Shown here piece after piece: positions 1-8,580 of a DNA stretch of 64,000 bases. The notes beneath the pieces are model-generated. The model worked only from the letters and a program-made list of their open reading frames with translations, searched no databases and had not been told where the DNA came from. Source of the stretch: Dactylococcopsis salina PCC 8305 (lineage in GTDB: Bacteria; Cyanobacteriota; Cyanobacteriia; Cyanobacteriales; Rubidibacteraceae). The stretch is taken from NCBI RefSeq assembly GCF_000317615.1, contig NC_019780.1:3121840-3185839 (forward strand). The letters are read 5' to 3'. The translations under genes and the position numbers were made by a program. Positions within the stretch are counted from its first letter, which is position 1. Each line of letters opens with the position of its first letter.

Positions 1-636
1 AACGTGATTATTCAAGGGAAAAACGATGCAAAAGTGAGAGTAACTTACGACATTCAAGATACCACACGAGGAACGGTTCAACAGCCTCTCATTCCCATGA
101 ATCAAACCATTAACCTCCTCAAACTTTCCTCCGAAGCTCGTTGGCAGTCCGGTCGCCTTGTTAGCGCGAATAATGTCACCAACACTGAACAATTGTCTTG
201 GATGGGAAGCCCCAGTAATGATAATGGGTTTGTCCGTTTAGAGGAAGTAACTCTAGAAAATGGTAAAACCACTAACGCTTTACGCACGCATCCGAAATGG
301 GTTTCTAATGGTACGATTAAAGGATGGCATCCAGAAGTAGAACTTCCTGAAAAAGCCGTGTTTTCTGCTGATGTTGGCTTTGTTGAAGGGGCGCAAAACA
401 CCGATGGTGTCACTTTCCAAGTGTGGGAACATCACCAAGAAGGAGGGCGCAGAGTTTGGAATAAAGTTGCTGAAGTCGAAAAAGATTACACAGGTAACTT
501 AAGACAGATTGAAGCTGATCTCTCCCACCTAGCGGGAAAAGAAGTCAAAATCGAGTTAAGAGTGGATGCGGGAGAATCATCGGGTCAAGACTGGGCAGCC
601 TGGAGTGATGTTAAAATTAATTCTGCATCAAACTAA
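1..636 (+). CDS. Unidentified protein, C-terminal part (5' partial)
   Basis: The frame is open at the window edge, so this is probably the end of a longer gene; a GTG at position 4 is the first possible start seen. The visible ~210 residues have no cysteine cluster or membrane segment. The second half (about residues 115-205) alternates short strands, with VTFQVWEHHQ and KEVKIELRVDAG, and ends in WSDVKI. That pattern is typical of a jelly-roll, carbohydrate-binding-like beta-sandwich, so an extracellular or binding module is plausible. I do not recognise the family and assign no function. It ends 75 bases before rsmB. Confidence 0.6.
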   Translation, partial: NVIIQGKNDAKVRVTYDIQDTTRGTVQQPLIPMNQTINLLKLSSEARWQSGRLVSANNVTNTEQLSWMGSPSNDNGFVRLEEVTLENGKTTNALRTHPKWVSNGTIKGWHPEVELPEKAVFSADVGFVEGAQNTDGVTFQVWEHHQEGGRRVWNKVAEVEKDYTGNLRQIEADLSHLAGKEVKIELRVDAGESSGQDWAAWSDVKINSASN

Positions 637-711
637 ATCTTCATAAAAATTCAGATACATGGAGGGTGCATTCCATCCCCCTTCAGTTGTCGGGGAAGAT
701 TCTTATATAAA

Positions 712-2058
712 ATGAAAATCATGACAAACGCCAATCCTCGACAAGTTGTATTTAACGCCCTTTATGATGTGATCTTGAAAGATGCTTATACGGAAGTGGC
801 GATCGATCGCGCTTTCCAGTCTTCCCATTTCTTACCACAAAACTATGGATTTGTCAAGGAATTAGTCTCTGGCATTGTCCGCCGTCAACGCACCCTCGAC
901 GCACTAATCAGCCAATTCGCCAAAAAACCGCAACAACCGCCAAAACTCCGCCTCATTCTCCAAATTGGACTGTATCAGTTACGCTATCTCACCCAAGTTC
1001 CCCCCTCCGCCGCCGTCGATACCAGCGTCGAACTCGCCAAAAACAATGGTTTAAGCAAACTGTCTGGGGTGGTTAATGGCATTTTACGCCAATACATTCG
1101 CCAAGCCGAAACTGTAGCTGATCCTCTGATTTTACCCGATGACCCGATCGAAAAATTAGGAGTTAAACATAGCTTTCCCAATTGGATTATAAAACTGTGG
1201 CGGGACGAATGGGGACAAGAAACGGCGGAAAAACTAGCAGCCTGGTTTAATCAGTCTCCCACCATTGACCTAAGAATTAACCCCTTAAACGTCTCAAAAG
1301 AAGCCGTAGAAAAAGCCTTTATGGAAGCGAACATTAATTACGAGTTTCTTTCTCTTCCCTATGGTTTAAGACTTACTTCTAGAGTTGGGAACATTCAGCA
1401 ACTGCCAGGCTTCTCAGAAGGATGGTGGACGGTTCAAGACTTCAGCGCCCAACTGGTGAGTTATTTACTTAATCCACAGCCTGGAGAAACCATCATTGAT
1501 GCTTGTGCCGCCCCAGGAGGAAAAACCACTCATATTGCCGAATTAATGGGAGATGATGGATTAATTTGGGCGCTCGATCGCGCTTCTAGTCGCCTAAAAA
1601 AAGTGATTAGTAACGCAGAAAGATTGCAACATAAATCTATCAAAACTTGTGTAGCAGACGTGCGAGAAATGAAGCAATTTCAGCAAGCCGCCAACCGAGT
1701 CTTAGTAGATGCCCCTTGTTCTGGACTGGGAACACTCCACCGCAGAACCGACCTCAGATGGCGACAAACCCCCGAAAACCTAGTAGAATTATCGCAACTG
1801 CAACAAGAAATATTAACCACTGCTGCCACTTGGGTGAAACCTAAAGGAACATTAGTTTATGCCACCTGCACCCTGAACCCTTTAGAAAACGAAGATGTCA
1901 TTCAAACCTTTCTCAGCAACCATCCGCAATGGGAAATTGACCTTCCCCCAGACAACTTTCCTAGCAAGTCTCTTGTCTCTGCTTCAGGTGGGATAAAACT
2001 TATTCCCACCGAACACAACAGCGATGGGTTTTTCATGGTGAAATTAAAACACAGATAA
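712..2058 (+). CDS. rsmB: 16S rRNA (cytosine(967)-C(5))-methyltransferase RsmB
   Basis: SAM-dependent methyltransferase that makes m5C967 in 16S rRNA. The 448 residues match the family's usual length. An N-terminal NusB-like RNA-binding domain (about 5-140) is followed by a Rossmann methyltransferase domain. Visible motifs are the SAM-binding loop DACAAPGGKT (~262), DAPCSGLG with the motif IV cysteine (~333) and YATCTLNP with the motif VI catalytic cysteine (~383). Both cysteines needed for m5C chemistry are present. ATG at 712 and ATG at 721 are both possible starts; the second gives MTNANPRQ, a normal family N-terminus. The TerB-like gene follows after 13 bases, suggesting co-transcription. 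Confidence 0.95.
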   Translation: MKIMTNANPRQVVFNALYDVILKDAYTEVAIDRAFQSSHFLPQNYGFVKELVSGIVRRQRTLDALISQFAKKPQQPPKLRLILQIGLYQLRYLTQVPPSAAVDTSVELAKNNGLSKLSGVVNGILRQYIRQAETVADPLILPDDPIEKLGVKHSFPNWIIKLWRDEWGQETAEKLAAWFNQSPTIDLRINPLNVSKEAVEKAFMEANINYEFLSLPYGLRLTSRVGNIQQLPGFSEGWWTVQDFSAQLVSYLLNPQPGETIIDACAAPGGKTTHIAELMGDDGLIWALDRASSRLKKVISNAERLQHKSIKTCVADVREMKQFQQAANRVLVDAPCSGLGTLHRRTDLRWRQTPENLVELSQLQQEILTTAATWVKPKGTLVYATCTLNPLENEDVIQTFLSNHPQWEIDLPPDNFPSKSLVSASGGIKLIPTEHNSDGFFMVKLKHR

Positions 2059-2071
2059 CGAATAATCAATA

Positions 2072-2485
2072 ATGAATAACAAACCAACAAACGCATCCAA
2101 ACAACTGCTAAAAATTCTAATCGGGGCCGCTTGGATTGATGGTAAATTCCAACCAGAAGAACGTCAATACTTAATCAAAACCGCCGAAAAACAGCAACTT
2201 GCAGATGATCCAGAAATTCGTCCCCTGCTATATGAACTCAAAACCGTCAAACCCGAAGAATGTTATCGCTGGTTAGAAGAATACTTCGGCGGTTATCCCA
2301 CCCAAGAAGACTACGAGAACTTAATTGAAGCCATCAGTGGTTTAATCTATAGTGATGGGGAAATGGCAAGCGAAGAAGCCAAACTTTTAACCGAAGTGCA
2401 ACAATATGACCCCGCGAGTACCTCCTCCCTCGACAAAGTATTAAAAACTGTACAGAAACTTTATCAGAGATATGTAACAAGTTAG
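2072..2485 (+). CDS. TerB-like (tellurite resistance B fold) protein
   Basis: 137-residue, all-helical, acidic protein with the two-fold pattern of TerB-like domains. One half carries WIDGKFQPEERQYL (~22-35) and the other YSDGEMASEEAKLL (~92-105). Each DG-x-(F/M)-x-x-E-E segment is the conserved acidic, probably metal-binding, loop of the fold. No membrane segment or signal peptide. TerB-like domains are widespread in cyanobacteria, often as stand-alone proteins with no proven role, so tellurite resistance should not be inferred. It lies 13 bases behind rsmB and 32 bases ahead of the DUF1537 gene, probably in one transcript. Confidence 0.75.
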   Translation: MNNKPTNASKQLLKILIGAAWIDGKFQPEERQYLIKTAEKQQLADDPEIRPLLYELKTVKPEECYRWLEEYFGGYPTQEDYENLIEAISGLIYSDGEMASEEAKLLTEVQQYDPASTSSLDKVLKTVQKLYQRYVTS

Positions 2486-2517
2486 TCTAGAAAGAGTCGT
2501 TCTATAAATAATTCCCT

Positions 2518-3843
2518 ATGACAACCTCTCCTAAAATTATTGTTCTTGATGATGACCCCACAGGTTCTCAAACCGTACATAGTTGTTTACTCTTAATGCA
2601 GTGGGACATAGAAACCTTACGCATCGGACTCCAAGATGAGGTTTCTATCTTCTTTATTCTCACCAACACCCGCGCCTTATCTCCCGAAGACGCAACCCAA
2701 CGGACGCGAGAAGTCTGTCAAAACCTAAAAACTGCACTAACCACAGAAAACATCACCGACTTTTTAGTCGTCAGTCGGTCAGACTCCACACTGCGTGGAC
2801 ATTATCCCCTCGAAACCGATGTTATCGCCGCCGAACTCGGACCCTTTGACGCACACTTCTTAACCCCTGCATTTTTTGAAGGCGGACGCATCACTCGCGA
2901 CAGCATCCATTACATTGTTTCCGAAGCGGGAGAAACTCCTGTTCATCAAACCGAGTTTGCCAAAGACTCTGTTTTCGGTTACTCCCATAGTTACCTTCCC
3001 GACTATGTAGAAGAGAAGACCAACGGAAAAATTAAAGCCAACCAAGTGGAATGCTTAACCCTCCATGATATTCGTCAAGGAACAAAAGACCGTTTGCTTC
3101 AGCTAAAAAATAATCAATGTGTCGCAGTAGATGGAGAAACCCAAAGCGACTTAGACCGTTTCGCATCTGATGTTCTCGCAGCAACACAAGAGGGAAAACG
3201 CTTTTTATTCCGTAGTGCCGCCAGTTTATTAACTTCTCTCGCGCAACTGGGAAAACAACCCATTCCTCCTGAAGAAATGGGGAAATATGACGCAACACCT
3301 AAACCAGGGGTGGTGTTAGTGGGGTCTCATGTGAAGAAGTCAACCGCGCAACTTTACGCATTGTTAGAAGAAGCAACAGTGACAGGAATAGAAGTAGATG
3401 TGAAACGGTTGCGAGACTTTCCAGAGACAAGAGACCAACAGTTAACAGAAATTTTGCAAAGCATTAAAGCCACTCATCAAAACCAACAAACACCTGTTAT
3501 TTATACCAGCCGTGAGGAATTACAATTTAAGAATACCCAAGAACGTTTAAACTTTGGGGTAAAAGTTTCGTCCTTTTTAATGGATATTGTCCGCAGACTT
3601 CCTTCTGATATTAGCTTTCTTATCAGTAAAGGGGGAATTACCTCTAACGATGTCTTGAGTGATGGGTTAAGATTACAATCAGCACGACTTTTAGGACAAA
3701 TTCTTGCGGGTTGTTCTTTAGTTCGCAGTCCTGAAACTCATCCCCAGTTTCCGAATCTTCCAGTGGTTTTATTTCCTGGAAATGTCGGAGACAATCAAGG
3801 TTTAGTTACTGCTTACCGTCGCTTAAATAAACATCATAATTAA
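2518..3843 (+). CDS. Four-carbon acid sugar kinase family protein (DUF1537)
   Basis: 441-residue member of the DUF1537 kinase family, whose characterised members phosphorylate four-carbon acid sugars such as threonate, erythronate or their 2-oxo forms. The N-terminal domain starts with VLDDDPTGSQT, the family's substrate-binding loop, and has SRSDSTLRGHYP (~87-98). The C-terminal nucleotide-binding domain has FLISKGGITSNDVL (~363-376) and ends with LFPGNVGDNQG (~423-433), both characteristic. Full length, no lesions. None of the usual partner genes (dehydrogenase, isomerase/aldolase, transporter) is nearby, so the physiological substrate is not indicated. The stop codon is immediately followed by a six-copy tandem repeat. 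Confidence 0.85.
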   Translation: MTTSPKIIVLDDDPTGSQTVHSCLLLMQWDIETLRIGLQDEVSIFFILTNTRALSPEDATQRTREVCQNLKTALTTENITDFLVVSRSDSTLRGHYPLETDVIAAELGPFDAHFLTPAFFEGGRITRDSIHYIVSEAGETPVHQTEFAKDSVFGYSHSYLPDYVEEKTNGKIKANQVECLTLHDIRQGTKDRLLQLKNNQCVAVDGETQSDLDRFASDVLAATQEGKRFLFRSAASLLTSLAQLGKQPIPPEEMGKYDATPKPGVVLVGSHVKKSTAQLYALLEEATVTGIEVDVKRLRDFPETRDQQLTEILQSIKATHQNQQTPVIYTSREELQFKNTQERLNFGVKVSSFLMDIVRRLPSDISFLISKGGITSNDVLSDGLRLQSARLLGQILAGCSLVRSPETHPQFPNLPVVLFPGNVGDNQGLVTAYRRLNKHHN

Positions 3844-4250
3844 CGTAGGTTGGGTGTAACCCAACATTCAATTTAATTTACAGTAAACATCATAATTAAC
3901 GTAGGTTGGGTGTAACCCAACATTCAATTTAATTTACAGTAAACATCATAATTAACGTAGGTTGGGTGTAACCCAACATTCAATTTAATTTACAGTAAAC
4001 ATCATAATTAACGTAGGTTGGGTGTAACCCAACATTCAATTTAATTTACAGTAAACATCATAATTAACGTAGGTTGGGTGTAACCCAACATTCGATTTAA
4101 TTTACAGTAAACATCATAATTAACGTAGGTTGGGTGTAACCCAACATTCGATTTAATTTACAGTGACCAGTGATTGATGTTGGGTTTCGTAAACTCCACC
4201 CAACCTACACCTGATTGATGTTGGGTTTCGTAAACTCCACCCAACCTACA
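3844..4250. repeat. Tandem array of the GTAGGTTGGGT hairpin repeat
   Basis: Six head-to-tail copies of a 56-bp unit begin at 3844, 3900, 3956, 4012, 4068 and 4124. Each contains GTAGGTTGGGTG, a short loop and the complementary ACCCAAC, followed by an AT-rich spacer. Copies five and six share a one-base change (TTCGATT instead of TTCAATT). Two copies of a related unit in opposite orientation follow (about 4173-4250). The array begins right after the stop codon of the DUF1537 gene. No gene is visible here. Confidence 0.95.
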
Positions 4251-4287
4251 TGGATTTGTTACCAAGAACAAAATAGTAAATCATACG

Positions 4288-4761
4288 ATGAAATGGCAAG
4301 ACGTTATTGAACATCCGAGTTTAAAAGATTTGCCATTTAAGATTGAACTCGATGAAAATGGCAAAATTATAATGAGTCCTACTTCTAACCGTCATGGACG
4401 ATTACAGGTTAAATTAAGTTTACTTTTGGCAAAATATGCGTCAGACGGAGAACTCTATTTAGAATGTTCAATTGATACGAGAAAAGGGGTGAAAGTAGCA
4501 GATGTGGCTTGGAGTTCCCCAGAATTTTTTGCAGAATATGGGGAAATTACTCCTCTTCCTGTTGCGCCAGAAATTTGTATAGAAATTGTTTCTCCCTCTA
4601 ATTCTCAACGGGAAATGATGGAAAAAATTGATTTGTATTCGGCGAAGGGAGCGCAAGAAGTTTGGCTTTGTGATGATGATGGTCATCCGACTATACACAC
4701 GCCAAAAGGAATGATACAACGATCGAATTTGATTACGGAGTTTCCCAGTTCTATTCTTTAA
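4288..4761 (+). CDS. Uma2 family endonuclease-like protein (DUF820)
   Basis: 157-residue protein of the Uma2/DUF820 family, a PD-(D/E)XK nuclease fold greatly expanded in cyanobacteria. Visible family marks are IIMSPTSNRHGRLQVKL (~29-45), VADVAW with the metal-binding aspartate (~72-77) and APEICIEIVSPSNS (~94-107) with the following acidic residues. Shorter than the usual ~180-200 residues, with a reduced N-terminal segment. No partner toxin, antitoxin or methylase gene adjoins it. Natural role of the family is unsettled. Repeats flank it on both sides. Confidence 0.85.
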   Translation: MKWQDVIEHPSLKDLPFKIELDENGKIIMSPTSNRHGRLQVKLSLLLAKYASDGELYLECSIDTRKGVKVADVAWSSPEFFAEYGEITPLPVAPEICIEIVSPSNSQREMMEKIDLYSAKGAQEVWLCDDDGHPTIHTPKGMIQRSNLITEFPSSIL

Positions 4762-5024
4762 TTTATCTTATTTTTAGGAAGTGATGAAAAAAGATTAAGG
4801 TGCTTTGCGCTAAAATTAGAGGAGGTGGTTTCACTATCTATTAAAGGTAGGTTGGGTATAGGAAAAAGTCAATTTACTGTAAATCCCCCCTAACCCCCCT
4901 TAGAAAGGGGGGAATCAATGGAGTAACGAAACCCAACATCACTCAAAAGTCGATCAAAGTAGGTTGGGTGTAGAGTAGCGAAACCCAACATCACTCGGAT
5001 GTAGAAAATTGGGAGTTAAAATCA
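4762..5024. repeat. Intergenic stretch with hairpin repeats
   Basis: Contains a partial GTAGGTTGGGT unit (~4849), a C-run/G-run hairpin of the form CCCCCCTAACCCCCC...GGGGGG (~4886-4912) and two AACCCAACATCACTC half-units with an intervening GTAGGTTGGGTG (~4926-4996). These are two of the dispersed families seen all over the window. Nothing coding is visible. Confidence 0.85.
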
Positions 5025-5561
5025 ATGTCAGGTAAAATTGTTCCTCATCAAAGAAGTTATCCGACAGCTTATGCGTTATGGTGTTTTTGTTTTTTATCTG
5101 TGTGTGGCGTTCATCGCATCTACGCAAGACGCTATTTTTCAGGCTTTTTCTATTTGATCACGTTTGGCTTTTTTGGAATTGGTCAATTTATTGATCTTTT
5201 TATGATTCCAGGGATGATTGATGAGGAAAATTTGAAGATAAAAGCGCTTTATGGTTATCAACCTGACCAAGGTAGTTTTTATCAAACTCCTGAAAGTATT
5301 GTTATTAATTTGAAAAGGAATGATCCGCCTCAAGTGAATGGAGAGAAAACGGCGGAAAAACCCTTAAAGGGGAAAGATATCGATCGAGCGATTCTCCAAA
5401 CTTGTAGAAAAAGCAATGGCGCAACCCTAGCGGAAATCTTCTTAGAAGTAGATGAAGATTATGAAAAATTAGAAACACGGGTCCAAGATTTAATGAAGAA
5501 AAATCTCCTTTACATTGATAATCGTGCTGATGATGGCGCAGTCATTTATAAGATTAATTAA
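5025..5561 (+). CDS. TM2 domain-containing membrane protein
   Basis: 178-residue protein. The N-terminal ~75 residues form a TM2 domain: a short cytoplasmic lead, a hydrophobic helix with the marker GVHRIYARRYFSG (~27-39), then a second helix FFGIGQFIDLF (~48-58). The remaining ~100 residues are soluble and end in a small helical domain (~118-178: DRAILQTCRKSNGATLAEIF ... ALIYKIN-like ending) resembling a winged-helix reader. TM2 proteins are of unknown molecular function. No obvious operon partner; hliP lies downstream in the opposite direction, beyond a shared hairpin. Confidence 0.75.
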   Translation: MSGKIVPHQRSYPTAYALWCFCFLSVCGVHRIYARRYFSGFFYLITFGFFGIGQFIDLFMIPGMIDEENLKIKALYGYQPDQGSFYQTPESIVINLKRNDPPQVNGEKTAEKPLKGKDIDRAILQTCRKSNGATLAEIFLEVDEDYEKLETRVQDLMKKNLLYIDNRADDGAVIYKIN

Positions 5562-5630
5562 ATGGATAGGGAGGAAAGTTCCCTAAAAAGTGATGGTTGA
5601 AATCTTAGATTTTTAATCAGAATAAATATC

Positions 5631-5656
5631 GGGGTCAATGTCTGACTATTGACCCC
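5631..5656. terminator. Candidate bidirectional terminator hairpin
   Basis: Perfect 9-bp inverted repeat GGGGTCAAT / ATTGACCCC with an 8-base loop, lying between the convergent TM2 gene and hliP. The downstream tracts on both sides are A/T-rich but lack a long U run, so termination strength is uncertain. Confidence 0.5.
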
Positions 5657-5677
5657 TGAATAAATTTAATTAATTAA

Positions 5678-5884
5678 CTAAAATTGACCGAATAATCCGT
5701 GTCCTGTGGCGACTTCTAAAATTAATAAAGAGACAAAACCAATCATTGCTAAACGTCCGTTGAGGAGTTCTGCGTAAGGGGTAAAACCAGCGCGGGATTC
5801 CTCTTGTACATATACGTCTGGTTCAACTGCGAAGTTGTTCATTTTACCTTGATCGTCAACGATCGAGCCTTTTCCAGTAGTCAT
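5678..5884 (-). CDS. hliP: High-light-inducible protein (HLIP, one-helix Lhc-like)
   Basis: 68-residue thylakoid protein of the HLIP/SCP family. The single membrane helix carries the chlorophyll-binding motif [12 protein letters not shown] (~38-49), where E, N and R are the conserved pigment-ligand and helix-pairing residues. HLIPs bind chlorophyll a and carotenoid, quench excess energy and protect photosystem II and chlorophyll synthase complexes under high light. The hydrophilic N-terminus and the C-terminal HGLFGQF are typical. Single-gene unit on the minus strand, divergent from the epimerase gene. The symbol is the generic family name. Confidence 0.9.
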   Translation of the reverse strand: MTTGKGSIVDDQGKMNNFAVEPDVYVQEESRAGFTPYAELLNGRLAMIGFVSLLILEVATGHGLFGQF

Positions 5885-5973
5885 TAATTTAATCCTTATG
5901 TTTAATTCAACGTTAAACTTACTCTAACAAGGTTAATTAAGTTTTGTAAATAGATTGAGGGAAAGATTTACAG

Positions 5974-7059
5974 ATGGAAATTACTGTGATAAAGTTGCCA
6001 GTTCAAAAACGCTTTCCTTTGACCATTTCTAGGGGAACAACCGCTAAAACCACCAATCTCTGGATTAAACTGGAACAGGAGGGGATTGAAGGGTGGGGGG
6101 AAGCAGTTCCGTTTTCCATCGGTGGGGAAAGTAAACAAGATACAGAGTTGTTACAGAAACAGGTTCGAGAGATTATACCCATCTTAAAATGTTTCAAACC
6201 GACGGCGCGATCGAGCATTCAAGCTAAACTAAAAGAGGCGAAGGTTTCTTCTGCGATTTGTAGCGCGATCGATGTGGCGTGTTACGATTGGTTAGGAAAA
6301 CGCGCGGGACTCCCGTTGTGGGAAATTTTGGGACTTGATATCAATCAAACTGTTCCCATTTCTGTTACCGTTGGCATTAGTTCCCCAGAAGAGGGAAAAA
6401 AACGCCTTGAAAATTGGCAAACCGTCACCACAGGAAACCGTATTAAAGTAAAATTAGGCAATCCCGACGGACTAGAAGCAGATCAAAAACTCTTCCAAAC
6501 CCTTTACCAAAACTCTCCCAACAGTGAATTTACCATTGATGCTAACGGTGGATGGACATTAGATCAAGCCATCACCATGAGTCATTGGTTAGCTGACTAC
6601 AATGTTGCTTACTTAGAACAACCCCTTTCTGTGAGAGAAGACGAAAAACTTCCGACACTTGCGAAACATTCCCCTCTCCCCATTTTTGCTGATGAAAGTT
6701 GTTTCACCAGTGAAGATATTCCTCGACTGATGGCTTTAAATGTTGATGGCATTAACATTAAACTGATGAAAGCGGGAAGCCTCACGGAAGTCTTACGAAT
6801 GGCTTACACGGCTCAATCTTGTGGCTTAAAAGTGATGTATGGCTGTTACTCTGATAGTAGTCTGGGGAATACCGCTATGGCCCATTTAGGCAGTTTAGCA
6901 GACTATCTTGATCTCGATAGCCATCTCAACCTCAAAGATGATCCGTTTTGCGGCGCGGTGTTAAATAATGGATATTTACAACCCAATTCATCACCAGGAC
7001 TAGGAGTGACTTACAATGCAGCTAACGGCGGAACATCGGGTGGCGATTTTACTCTATGA
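5974..7059 (+). CDS. L-Ala-D/L-Glu-type dipeptide epimerase (enolase superfamily)
   Basis: 361-residue enolase-superfamily protein of the muconate-lactonizing subgroup. The catalytic set is complete: KVK (second lysine of the KxK motif, ~158-160), metal ligands in IDANGGW (~188), EQPL (~215) and ADES (~239), and the opposite-face lysine in INIKLMKAGS (~262). This is the layout of dipeptide epimerases, which racemise the second residue of dipeptides such as L-Ala-D-Glu released from peptidoglycan. o-Succinylbenzoate synthase is a less likely reading. The DUF1611 gene overlaps its end by 44 bases, a pairing known for epimerases in other bacteria. Confidence 0.85.
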   Translation: MEITVIKLPVQKRFPLTISRGTTAKTTNLWIKLEQEGIEGWGEAVPFSIGGESKQDTELLQKQVREIIPILKCFKPTARSSIQAKLKEAKVSSAICSAIDVACYDWLGKRAGLPLWEILGLDINQTVPISVTVGISSPEEGKKRLENWQTVTTGNRIKVKLGNPDGLEADQKLFQTLYQNSPNSEFTIDANGGWTLDQAITMSHWLADYNVAYLEQPLSVREDEKLPTLAKHSPLPIFADESCFTSEDIPRLMALNVDGINIKLMKAGSLTEVLRMAYTAQSCGLKVMYGCYSDSSLGNTAMAHLGSLADYLDLDSHLNLKDDPFCGAVLNNGYLQPNSSPGLGVTYNAANGGTSGGDFTL

Positions 7060-8077
7060 TGGCATTCGTGGGGAACAAGGCAAAACAGGATTGGCTTTTT
7101 TACGCTACAGTGAAGCCAATATTGTCGCAGTGATTGACCAAGATTGTGCAGGAGACTCTTTGTTTCGTTTGAGACGCATCGATCGAGACGTTCCCATTGT
7201 TGCTGATGTTACCACAGCCTTAACCTATCATCCCAATGTTTTATTAATCGGAATTGCCCCTTCTGGTGGACAACTCCCCCCAGCTTGGAAAGAGGAAGTC
7301 AAACAAGCAGTAAAAGCAGGTTTATCTGTCGTAAATGGGTTACACACTCCTATTCGATCTTTATTTGAGGAAGAATTGGTTTTACAATCAGGACAATGGT
7401 TGTGGGATGTGAGAGAAGAACCCACAGGGTTAGGAATTAGCGGTGGTCGGGCGCGGTTTTTATCTGCAAAAAGAATTTTAACAGTAGGAACAGACTTTTC
7501 CATTGGGAAAATGTCCACCAGTTTAGAATTAGTGACAATCGCAAAACAAAAGGGATACCGTGCTAAATTTCTCGCCACTGGACAGGGAGGAATGATGATT
7601 AGTGGCGGTGGAATTCCTCTCGATGCGATACGGGTTGATTTTGCGGCGGGTGCGGTGGAAAAGATGGTTTTAGAGGCTGGGGAAACAGGAGAAGATTTCT
7701 TATTTGTAGAAGGACAAGGTTCGCTGTTTCATCCTGGTTCAACGGCAGTTTTACCATTATTAAGAGGAACTCAACCCACTGATTTAATTTTAGTGCATCG
7801 TGCTGGACAAAGGGAGATTCGGAACTTTCCAGAGATTAAAATTCCACCTTTATCTGAGGTGGTGAAACTGTATGAAATGTTAGCCAGTGGTGTGGGTGCA
7901 TTTGGTGAGATTAAAGTGAAAGGAATTGCTTTAAATACGTTTCATTTGGAGAAAGAAACAGCGAAACAGGAAATCGCAAAGGTTTCGGAAATGACTGGTT
8001 TACCTTGTAATGATGTGGTGCGTTTTTCTGGAGAGAATTTATTCTCTGCGTTGGTTTCAGCTTCGGAGAAACAATGA
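7016..8077 (+). CDS. DUF1611 domain protein (P-loop NAD-dependent epimerase/dehydratase-associated)
   Basis: 353-residue DUF1611 protein. The N-terminal domain (~1-125) resembles a Rossmann domain (VAILLYDGIRGEQGKTGLAF). The C-terminal P-loop domain begins near VGTDFSIGKMSTSLEL (~158-173), with the nucleotide-binding loop GTDFSIGKMS, and has FVEGQGSLFHPGST (~234-247). The family is frequently encoded beside dipeptide epimerases, and here the start lies inside the epimerase gene, indicating translational coupling. A role in handling peptidoglycan-derived dipeptides is an inference from this pairing; no activity is established for the family to my knowledge. Confidence 0.8.
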   Translation: MQLTAEHRVAILLYDGIRGEQGKTGLAFLRYSEANIVAVIDQDCAGDSLFRLRRIDRDVPIVADVTTALTYHPNVLLIGIAPSGGQLPPAWKEEVKQAVKAGLSVVNGLHTPIRSLFEEELVLQSGQWLWDVREEPTGLGISGGRARFLSAKRILTVGTDFSIGKMSTSLELVTIAKQKGYRAKFLATGQGGMMISGGGIPLDAIRVDFAAGAVEKMVLEAGETGEDFLFVEGQGSLFHPGSTAVLPLLRGTQPTDLILVHRAGQREIRNFPEIKIPPLSEVVKLYEMLASGVGAFGEIKVKGIALNTFHLEKETAKQEIAKVSEMTGLPCNDVVRFSGENLFSALVSASEKQ

Positions 8078-8099
8078 GAGAGTTTCTCCTTCCAATAGA

Positions 8100-8546
8100 T
8101 TAGGGAAAATAATTAGGATCAAGGATAGTTTTGAGAGTAAAAGGAGACTCCACGGGAACAGTTGTTTCCGATAATTCTGATTTTCGCAAAAATACTTCTC
8201 TTGCGTCTTGGTAAGTAGTTGATAAGAGTTCAGGGAGAAATTGTTTTAGGCTAGGACTTTCTCTGAAAAGAATTTCAATTTGTTTTCTTTGTTCAATTAC
8301 TGTATTTTTCCATCCTCTGGCGTTATCTTCTTTCTCTGTTTCCCAATATTGGAGTTTTAGCAAATGTTCAATCAGGATAAATAAACGACTGATTAACTCC
8401 CGCTTCTCCCGTTTTCCCATGCTTTCTAGTTCTGTAATTAAGTTGTCTAAGTCAAGGTCTTGAAATTGTTTCTTTTGTAAGGAAGTTACGGTTTGTTCAA
8501 TCCAAAGATAAAAGTCTTTTTCGTATAAAGATGATTGAAGTTGCAT
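8100..8546 (-). CDS. DUF29 family protein
   Basis: 148-residue DUF29 protein, a family very common in cyanobacteria and of unknown function. Recognisable by the N-terminal YEKDFYLWIEQTVTSLQ (~8-24), the helical LDNLITELESMGKREKREL (~33-51) and LIEHLLKLQYW (~57-67), a segment conserved in the family. Predicted all-helical and soluble. It converges with the DUF1611 gene (23-base gap) and lies downstream of trhO on the same strand with a 35-base gap, so it could be read from the trhO transcript. Confidence 0.85.
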   Translation of the reverse strand: MQLQSSLYEKDFYLWIEQTVTSLQKKQFQDLDLDNLITELESMGKREKRELISRLFILIEHLLKLQYWETEKEDNARGWKNTVIEQRKQIEILFRESPSLKQFLPELLSTTYQDAREVFLRKSELSETTVPVESPFTLKTILDPNYFP

Positions 8547-8580
8547 GATGATTGTTTCTAATTTCTGGCTAGGCTAAGTT

